DNA of 49,471 nt from an uncultured Clostridium sp. (lineage in GTDB: Bacteria > Bacillota > Clostridia > TANB77 > CAG-508): assembly GCA_930990645.1 (NCBI GenBank), contig CAKNQJ010000003.1:1-49471 (forward strand), read 5' to 3'. Below, one piece after another: positions 40,326-49,471 of the stretch (within the stretch, counting starts at the first letter, position 1; every line of letters starts with the position of its first letter). The position numbers and the translations under genes are program-made. The notes under the pieces are model-generated. The model worked only from the letters and a program-made list of their open reading frames with translations, did no database searches and was not told the origin of the DNA.

Positions 40326-41771
40326 ATGAAAGTAGGATTTGTATCATTAGGATGTAGTAAGAATTTAGTTGATACCGAAAAGACAATAGGTATTTTTAAG
40401 GCAAATAAATATGAAATAGTTAATAATCCAAAAGAAGCGGATGCAATTGTCGTAAATACTTGTGGATTTATTGAGCCTGCAAAAGAGGAGGCTATAAATA
40501 CAATTTTGGAAATGGCTGAATACAAAAAGAAAAAATGCAAATATTTGATTGCCATGGGATGCTTAGTAGAAAGATATAAAGATGAGCTAGCGAAGGCTAT
40601 TCCAGAAGTGGATTTATGGGTTAAGTATAGCGAGTATGATTCTTTGTGGGAGCAAATTGAAGACTTATTAAGTGAAAGTAGTAACTCTAATAAAGATAAT
40701 AGTAATTATAGAAAAAATAGCAGTTTAGAAAGTAAGAATAGTGATGTGAAGAATGAGAAAAATGCAAACTCACAAAATGCAGATAATTATAAAAATATTC
40801 AAGTTGAAGAAAATGAAACTGCTAATAAATACAACGACTTTTGGAATGTAAAAGAAAGAGTAATTTCAACAGGTGAAAACTTTGCATACTTAAAAATCGC
40901 GGATGGTTGTAGTAATAGATGTACATATTGTGCAATTCCATACATACGTGGGCCTCAAATAAGTAGGAAAATGGAAGATATAATAAAAGAGGCAAATAAA
41001 TTAGTAAGTCAAGGCTATAAGGAATTGATTTTAATTGCTCAAGATACTACAAAATATGGAGTGGATATTTATGGAAAATCAAGACTTGCAGAGCTTTTAC
41101 AAGAATTGTGCAAGATAGAAGATTTACATTGGATTAGATTTTTGTATGCATACCCAGAAACGATTGATGATGAACTTATAAAAGTAGTAAAAGAAAATGA
41201 AAAGATATGCAAATACTTTGACATTCCAATACAACATATATCAGATACAGTATTAAAAAGAATGAATAGACAAAGTGATGGAAAATCAATTAGAAATTTA
41301 ATACACAAACTAAGAAAAGAAATACCAGATGTAGTAATACGTACTACTGTTATGGTAGGATTTCCAGGTGAGACAAAGGAAGATTTTGATGAACTATATA
41401 ATTTTCTAGAAGAAGCAAAATTTGATAAATTAGGATGCTTTTCATATTCAAAAGAAGATGGTACACCAGCAGCAAGGATAAAAGAGCAAATTCATCCAAT
41501 GACAAAGAAAAGCAGATATAATAAAATAATGAAATTGCAACAAGAAATTTCTAAAGAAAATTTGGAAAAGAGAGTAGGGCAAGAGGTTGAAGTATTAATA
41601 GAAGACAAAGCATTTGATGGCAGAACTTATGTGGGAAGAACATACATGGACGTGCCAGAAATAGATGGGATTGTGTATGTAAACTCTGGAGATAAGGAAT
41701 TGCAAATAGGTGAGTTTGTAAAAGGAAAGATAATTGATGTAAGTGAATATGATTTGATAGTGAGAATTTAA
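40326..41771 (+). CDS. rimO: Ribosomal protein S12 methylthiotransferase RimO
   Basis: GFVSLGCSKNLVDTE, ADGCSNRCTYCAIP radical-SAM site, TRAM domain. Confidence 0.96.
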   Translation: MKVGFVSLGCSKNLVDTEKTIGIFKANKYEIVNNPKEADAIVVNTCGFIEPAKEEAINTILEMAEYKKKKCKYLIAMGCLVERYKDELAKAIPEVDLWVKYSEYDSLWEQIEDLLSESSNSNKDNSNYRKNSSLESKNSDVKNEKNANSQNADNYKNIQVEENETANKYNDFWNVKERVISTGENFAYLKIADGCSNRCTYCAIPYIRGPQISRKMEDIIKEANKLVSQGYKELILIAQDTTKYGVDIYGKSRLAELLQELCKIEDLHWIRFLYAYPETIDDELIKVVKENEKICKYFDIPIQHISDTVLKRMNRQSDGKSIRNLIHKLRKEIPDVVIRTTVMVGFPGETKEDFDELYNFLEEAKFDKLGCFSYSKEDGTPAARIKEQIHPMTKKSRYNKIMKLQQEISKENLEKRVGQEVEVLIEDKAFDGRTYVGRTYMDVPEIDGIVYVNSGDKELQIGEFVKGKIIDVSEYDLIVRI

Positions 41772-41827
41772 AACATATATATCATTGAGATTAAAAGACA
41801 AAAAATGAATAGCACTAATTTATTAGT

Positions 41828-41982
41828 TACTGTTTAATGGTTAAAATGAATTAAAAGTCTGCGTAGGGAGTTTCTAATTAAAATCGCCTAACGGAGCAGG
41901 GAGCTCCGTCGGGACGGAGTGAGGCTATTTTAATTAGAACTACCGTTGCAGGACATGCTGATTCAAAAACCATTAAACAGTA
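41828..41982. ncRNA. Large nested hairpin / candidate structured RNA upstream of gap
   Basis: tactgtttaatggtt/aaccattaaacagta outer stem; gtttctaattaaaat/attttaattagaac second stem; GC-rich inner cggagcagggagctccgtcgggacggag. Confidence 0.5.
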
Positions 41983-42053
41983 CATTTTTCGAAATTTATG
42001 TCAAATAAACTCTTGCAAATTCTATATTTTTGATATAAAATGTATATGTTTAG

Positions 42054-43109
<1,056 letters not shown>

Positions 43110-43195
43110 TGGTATAAATTACTGCACAGTATTTATTAAATATAATATATAATGTCCAGAAATTACAATTCATAGTTACTTAAGTAAGATATTTA

Positions 43196-43281
43196 AAGTC
43201 CGTCTCTATCAAAGCTGCCACACATATTTTGTATTCTTCAAGTTTTCGAATAAAAAATATGTGTGACACGTGAGACTACAA
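43196..43281. repeat. Dispersed hairpin repeat, copy 1
   Basis: cacacatattttgtattc...gaataaaaaatatgtgtg, related to 46012-46096. Confidence 0.65.
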
Positions 43282-43388
43282 AGCAAAATTAGCATATTAT
43301 AGCTTCTTTTAAATTATGTATTGTAAAATTGACTATATTATTATTTATTAAATTTAAGGCTGAGCAGTAATTTTTAATGGAGGAGATT

Positions 43389-43649
43389 ATGGAAAGAGAT
43401 GTAAAAATACATGGAGTGTATAAACACTTTAAAGGTGACTACTATTTGGTAGAAGATGTGGCAAATCATAGTGAGACAAAGGAAAAATATGTTGTATATA
43501 GACGTCTATATGGAGATAATAGTTTATGGATAAGGCCATTAGATATGTTTCTATCAGAAGTAGACCATGAAAAGTACCCAAATGTAGAACAAAAGTATAG
43601 ATTTGAATTGCAAGATATACAGAGCGTGGCAGGAAATTTTAAAGCATAA
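43389..43649 (+). CDS. DUF1653 family small protein
   Basis: IHGVYKHFKGDYYLVEDVANHSETKEKYVVYRRLYGDNSLWIRPLDMFLSEVD. Confidence 0.88.
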   Translation: MERDVKIHGVYKHFKGDYYLVEDVANHSETKEKYVVYRRLYGDNSLWIRPLDMFLSEVDHEKYPNVEQKYRFELQDIQSVAGNFKA

Positions 43650-43678
43650 GATTTTAAATAGGAAAGGATTGATGTTCA

Positions 43679-44923
43679 ATGAACAAAAAGACAGTTAAAG
43701 ATATTGATGTTAAGGGAAAGAAAGTGCTTGTTAGATGTGATTTTAATGTACCATTAAAAGATGGAAAAATTACAGATAACACAAGAATAACAGCTGCACT
43801 TCCTACAATAAAATATTTAATGGAAAATGGAGCAAAAGTTATACTTTGCTCACATTTAGGAAGACCAAAGGGAGAAGTAAGACCAGAGTTTTCACTAAAA
43901 CCAGTAGCAGATGAATTATCAAGATTATTAAATGCAGATGTGAAATTCGCAACAGACATTGTTGGAGATAGTGCAAAAGAAGTAACAGCTTCACTAAAAG
44001 ACGGAGAAGTTGCATTACTTGAGAATGTTAGATTTGATGCAAGAGAAGAAAAAAATGATGATACTTTATCTACAGAACTTGCATCTTTATGTGATGGAAT
44101 ATATGTAAATGATGCATTTGGAACAGCACATAGAGCCCATAGCTCAACAGAAGGGGTATCTCATCATGTAAATGAAGCAGTAGCAGGATTTTTAATGGAG
44201 AAAGAAATTACTTTCTTAAGTGGAACACTAGAAAATCCAGAAAAACCATTTGTTGCTATACTTGGAGGAGCAAAAGTATCTGACAAGATTGGCGTTATAG
44301 AAAACTTATTAAACAAAGTGGATGAAATCCTAATAGGAGGAGGTATGGCATATACTTTCTTAAAAGCTAAAGGCTATGAAATAGGAGATTCACTATGTGA
44401 AGAAGATAAAATAGAAGAAGCAAAAAACATAATGAAAAAAGCAGAAGATGCAGGTGTAAAATTAGTGCTTCCTGTAGATACTGTTGTAGCACCAGTTTTA
44501 AAAGTAGAAGATGAGAGCTTAGATAAAAAAGAAAAACAAAAAGCATTCTTCAAATTTTTAGAAACTACTACAGATAAAGTAGTAGACTCAGACAAGATAG
44601 AAGCAAACTGGCAAGGATGTGACATAGGACCACGTACAGCAGAATTATTTGCAAAAGAATTACAAGGAAAGAAAACAGTATTGTGGAATGGACCACTTGG
44701 AATTTGCGAATTAGAAAAATTTAGCATAGGAACAGAAAAAGTAGCAGAAGCAATAGCAAATGTAGAGTGCACATCAATTGTAGGAGGAGGAGACTCTGTA
44801 GCTGCAATAAAGAAGCTAGGCTTAGAAGATAAATTCACACACATATCAACAGGAGGAGGAGCATCACTAGAACTACTAGAAGGAAAGGCACTACCAGGTT
44901 TAGTATGCTTGAGTGAAAAATAA
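43679..44923 (+). CDS. pgk: Phosphoglycerate kinase
   Basis: [43 protein letters not shown]. Confidence 0.98.
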   Translation: MNKKTVKDIDVKGKKVLVRCDFNVPLKDGKITDNTRITAALPTIKYLMENGAKVILCSHLGRPKGEVRPEFSLKPVADELSRLLNADVKFATDIVGDSAKEVTASLKDGEVALLENVRFDAREEKNDDTLSTELASLCDGIYVNDAFGTAHRAHSSTEGVSHHVNEAVAGFLMEKEITFLSGTLENPEKPFVAILGGAKVSDKIGVIENLLNKVDEILIGGGMAYTFLKAKGYEIGDSLCEEDKIEEAKNIMKKAEDAGVKLVLPVDTVVAPVLKVEDESLDKKEKQKAFFKFLETTTDKVVDSDKIEANWQGCDIGPRTAELFAKELQGKKTVLWNGPLGICELEKFSIGTEKVAEAIANVECTSIVGGGDSVAAIKKLGLEDKFTHISTGGGASLELLEGKALPGLVCLSEK

Positions 44924-44926
44924 AAA

Positions 44927-45230
44927 TTGACAAAAGGGACACTCCTTTCACGTCAAAGATAATTGACAAAGGAGAAATACCTAGGTAAAAGAAAATGATT
45001 GATAATGACATATTTGATTTGAACTTAAAAAAGATATAAATAAAATTACATTATTTTAGGAAATAAATCTATATATTTAAAGAAGTGTCTAAAAAGACAT
45101 TCATAAATCTATTTTGATGTAAAGTATAGAGGAGTGTCCCAAAGTGTAAAGAAAAATTGACAAAAAGGAGTGTCCCAAACGTCCAAGAATTTGGACAAAA
45201 AGGAGTGTCCCTAAGCGTAAAGAAAGGAGA
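44927..45230. repeat. GTGTCCC/TTGACA repeats, several units between pgk and tpiA
   Basis: ttgacaaaagggacactcc near 44930; gtgtcccaaagtgtaaagaaaaattgacaaaaaggagtgtccc... at about 45134-45225. Confidence 0.75.
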
Positions 45231-45239
45231 GATTAGACA

Positions 45240-45992
45240 ATGAGAAGGAAAGTGATTGCAGGAAATTGGAAGATGAACATGCTTCCAGATGCTGCTATAA
45301 GATTTATTGATGAGATTACACCAATGGTAAAGGATACAGAAAACGAAGTTGTGCTTTGTGTGCCATATACGGATTTGTTCTATGCACTGCTTGCAGCGCA
45401 AAATACAAACATAAAAATTGGTGCGCAGAATATGCACTGGGAAGAATCTGGAGCATATACTGGAGAGGTTTCTGGAAAGATGCTTAAGGCAATTGGAGTA
45501 GAGTATGTTATAATAGGTCATTCAGAGAGAAGACAATATTTTGCGGAGACAGATGAGACTGTCAATAAAAAACTTAAATCTGCTTTTGCAAATAATCTTA
45601 AACCAATAGTTTGTGTTGGAGAGACTTTGGAGCAAAGAGAAGCTGGAATGGCAAATGATATTATAACTTCTCAAACTGAAAAGGCTCTTGATGGATTAAC
45701 TGAGGAACAAGTTGCAAATACAATAATTGCTTATGAGCCAATTTGGGCAATTGGTACTGGAAAGACAGCTACTTCAGAGGATGCAAATAATGCAATTAAA
45801 GCAATTAGAAATAAAATATCAAATTTGTATGGACAAAACGTAGCAGAAAGAGTTATAATACAATATGGTGGAAGTGTAAAATCCACAAATGCACAAGAGC
45901 TATTTTCTATGTCAGACATAGATGGAGGACTAGTTGGAGGTGCAAGTTTAAAGGTAGATGAGTTCGCCAAAATTGTAAATTATAATAAATAA
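45240..45992 (+). CDS. tpiA: Triosephosphate isomerase
   Basis: RKVIAGNWKMN; YVIIGHSERRQYF; AYEPIWAIGTGKTA. Confidence 0.98.
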   Translation: MRRKVIAGNWKMNMLPDAAIRFIDEITPMVKDTENEVVLCVPYTDLFYALLAAQNTNIKIGAQNMHWEESGAYTGEVSGKMLKAIGVEYVIIGHSERRQYFAETDETVNKKLKSAFANNLKPIVCVGETLEQREAGMANDIITSQTEKALDGLTEEQVANTIIAYEPIWAIGTGKTATSEDANNAIKAIRNKISNLYGQNVAERVIIQYGGSVKSTNAQELFSMSDIDGGLVGGASLKVDEFAKIVNYNK

Positions 45993-46011
45993 AATTATAA
46001 CTATATACAAA

Positions 46012-46096
46012 TCCGTTCCATCTTGCTGGTACATATATTTTGTATTCTCCACGCATTCGAATAAAAAATATATCTGCCACGTGGAACTACTAAAGC
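46012..46096. repeat. Dispersed hairpin repeat, copy 2
   Basis: gtacatatattttgtattctccacgcattcgaataaaaaatatatctgc with flanking gttcca/tggaac. Confidence 0.65.
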
Positions 46097-46135
46097 ATAT
46101 GTTATAGAGTTATAATTTAGAAAGGATTAAGACAA

Positions 46136-47665
46136 ATGGACAAAAAAGTTACAATGCTAGCGATATTAGATGGATTTGGTATAAATGAAAATGAAAAAGC
46201 AAATGCAGTTAAATTAGCAAATACACCTAATATTGACAAACTAATGAAAACATGCCCTACAACAAGAATGTTCACAAGTGGACTTAATGTTGGATTACCA
46301 GATGGACAAATGGGAAATTCTGAGGTAGGACATACAAATATAGGTGCAGGTAGAATTGTTTACCAAGAGCTTACAAGAATTACAAAATCTATAGAAGATG
46401 GAGATTTCTTTAGTGTACCAGAATTAGTAGAAGCAATTGAAAATTGCAAGAAGAATAATTCTAAATTACATGTTCTAGGATTACTTTCAGATGGAGGAGT
46501 GCACAGCCATAACCGTCATTTGTATGCTATTCTTGAACTTGCAAAAAGAAAAGATTTTGAAGATGTATATGTTCATTGCTTTATGGATGGAAGAGATACA
46601 CCACCAACTTCAGGTGAAGGTTATATAATGAAACTTGAAGAGAAAATGAAGGAAAAAGGTGTAGGAAAGATTGCAAGTATCTCTGGAAGATTTTATGCAA
46701 TGGATAGAGATAAAAGATGGAATAGAGTTCAAAAAGCATATGATGCAATTGTTAATGGCGAAGGAATAAAATGTGCAACTGCAATAGCTGCAATTGAAGG
46801 CTCTTATCAAAAAGAAGTTTTTGATGAATTTGTAGAGCCAACAGTTATTTGCCAAAACAATGAGCCAATTGCTAAAATAGAAGAAAACGACTCAGTTATA
46901 TTCTTTAACTTTAGACCAGATAGAGCAAGAGAGCTTACAAGAGCAATTGTTGACCATGATTTTAATGAGTTTGAAACAAAGAAAATGAAGTTAGACTATG
47001 TATGTTTCACTCAATATGATGAAACAATGCCAAATGTAAAAATTGCATTTAAGCCAGAAACATTAAAAAATACATTTGGAGAATATATAAGCAAAAAGGG
47101 ATTAACTCAATTAAGAATTGCTGAAACAGAAAAATATGCACATGTTACTTTCTTCTTTAATGGAGGAGAAGAAAAACAATATCCTGGTGAAGATAGAATT
47201 CTTGTACCATCACCAAAAGTTGAGACATATGATATGAAACCTGAGATGAGTGCATATGAAGTAACTGACAAAGTGGTAGAGGCAATTAATTCTAGAAAAT
47301 ATGATTGTATAATATTAAACTATGCAAACCCAGACATGGTAGGACATACAGGAAGTTTAGAAGCTGCAATTAAGGCAGTAGAAACTGTAGATGAGTGTGT
47401 AGGAAAAGTAGTAGATGCAATAAGAAAAAATGAAGGAGTTATGCTAATTACTGCAGACCATGGAAATTGTGAGCAAATGCTTGATTACAAAACAGGAGAG
47501 CCACATACTGCACATACTACAAATCCAGTACCATTAATATTAGTAGGAAAAGATGGAGTAAAATTAAAAGAAGGAAAACTTGCAGATTTAGCACCAACTA
47601 TGTTAGAATTAATGGGACTAGAAAAACCAGAAGAGATGACAGGCGAAAGTATTATAGAAAAATAA
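46136..47665 (+). CDS. gpmI: 2,3-bisphosphoglycerate-independent phosphoglycerate mutase
   Basis: [56 protein letters not shown]. Confidence 0.98.
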   Translation: MDKKVTMLAILDGFGINENEKANAVKLANTPNIDKLMKTCPTTRMFTSGLNVGLPDGQMGNSEVGHTNIGAGRIVYQELTRITKSIEDGDFFSVPELVEAIENCKKNNSKLHVLGLLSDGGVHSHNRHLYAILELAKRKDFEDVYVHCFMDGRDTPPTSGEGYIMKLEEKMKEKGVGKIASISGRFYAMDRDKRWNRVQKAYDAIVNGEGIKCATAIAAIEGSYQKEVFDEFVEPTVICQNNEPIAKIEENDSVIFFNFRPDRARELTRAIVDHDFNEFETKKMKLDYVCFTQYDETMPNVKIAFKPETLKNTFGEYISKKGLTQLRIAETEKYAHVTFFFNGGEEKQYPGEDRILVPSPKVETYDMKPEMSAYEVTDKVVEAINSRKYDCIILNYANPDMVGHTGSLEAAIKAVETVDECVGKVVDAIRKNEGVMLITADHGNCEQMLDYKTGEPHTAHTTNPVPLILVGKDGVKLKEGKLADLAPTMLELMGLEKPEEMTGESIIEK

Positions 47666-47687
47666 GTATTATAGGATTGGAATAAAT

Positions 47688-48488
47688 ATGATAGAAAACT
47701 CGGAAATAAAAGGTGTCTACTCTGAGGTGCAGAAGCAATTATTCTATTTAATCCCAGAAAAATGGGATAGAATATATCTATATGCTTCTGTATCAGAGAA
47801 AATGATGGGACTAGAGACAGGAGAATTGTTCTTCTATTATTTCCCAAAAGGAATACTAAAGAAGAATCCTGTAAATGTCTATGAAATACCAAATAAATTT
47901 AGCCTTAATGAAGATGAGTATATAAAATTAGTTGAAAGATTATATCAAGAAATCAAAGAATTAAGGGAAATATTTAAAAGGAATAATCATAGATTGTGGA
48001 GTAGTGTGACAATAAGGATAGAGGGACTTAAATTTCAAATAGAATATAGCTATGAGGATTTGAGTAAATCTAATTATTCAAATACTGATAGGCATATTGT
48101 GTGGGTATATAATAATTTGAAGTTACCGATTGAAGCTTTTAACAAAAAAGAAAGAGATATTATAAAATCATACATAAATGAAACTATTTATTTTAAGCCT
48201 GATATCGAGATTTATACTGAGTCAATATATAAAAATCCAGTTAAGAAAATACTTGCATATAATAAAGAAAGAAAAGAGCCTGAATATGTTCAAGAAACAG
48301 AAATACAACAAATGGAGAGACAAGCTAAAAATAGATTTGAAGAACAAAAATATACATATAAGATAAAGGGTAAAAAGAGTTTAAGAAGTTTGAAAGAAAA
48401 AGAAAAAAATACTAAGCCTAAGACTTATGTGGAGCAGATTGAAGAACAGAGGAATAGGGTTAGGAGCCAGATTCTCAAACATATGTAA
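47688..48488 (+). CDS. Uncharacterised protein (DUF600-like N-terminus possible)
   Basis: QKQLFYLIPEKWDRIYLYASVSEK...GELFFYYFPKGILK; charged C-terminal tail. Confidence 0.75.
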   Translation: MIENSEIKGVYSEVQKQLFYLIPEKWDRIYLYASVSEKMMGLETGELFFYYFPKGILKKNPVNVYEIPNKFSLNEDEYIKLVERLYQEIKELREIFKRNNHRLWSSVTIRIEGLKFQIEYSYEDLSKSNYSNTDRHIVWVYNNLKLPIEAFNKKERDIIKSYINETIYFKPDIEIYTESIYKNPVKKILAYNKERKEPEYVQETEIQQMERQAKNRFEEQKYTYKIKGKKSLRSLKEKEKNTKPKTYVEQIEEQRNRVRSQILKHM

Positions 48489-48492
48489 ACTG

Positions 48493-49471
<979 letters not shown>

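Noticed and set aside
41828-41982. tRNA, T-box or tmRNA upstream of gap
   Set aside because: No cloverleaf, CCA end, T-box sequence or tmRNA tag-coding region recognised; left as an unclassified structure.

Overview
AT-rich Clostridia-like chromosomal window. It is mostly housekeeping: uvrC, a complete agr quorum-sensing locus, yqfC/yqfD, ybeY-dgkA, HydC/HydB/HydA-like bifurcating [FeFe]-hydrogenase genes, era, recO, pth, RNase G/E, rimO, and gap-pgk-tpiA-gpmI-eno. Adhesin-like and salvage-type accessory genes are interspersed. The standout signal is decoding. Five recognisable genes are split by +1 frameshifts at six sites: a pilin-like FnIII protein (twice), an RluA pseudouridine synthase, HydA, and two adjacent glycosyltransferases. 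At every site the break falls on an in-frame CGG codon. Skipping the C restores the conserved family sequence, and the next codon is always glycine GGA or GGT. By hand-scan I find only two other in-frame CGG codons in the credible genes. One is the penultimate codon of pth, where both frames stop within a few codons. The other is in a small hypothetical membrane ORF. This suggests genome-wide +1 frameshifting, quadruplet decoding or non-decoding at CGG, which should be tested against a sequencing artefact. Also notable are a dispersed family of long hairpins with compensatory arm changes, tandem 36-bp GTGTCCC repeats next to ribosome-binding sites, a large unexplained structured element upstream of gap, a (GA)n-containing mini-ORF, and a YbeY-DgkA-PAP2-like fusion. 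All calls are from reading the sequence; no searches were run.
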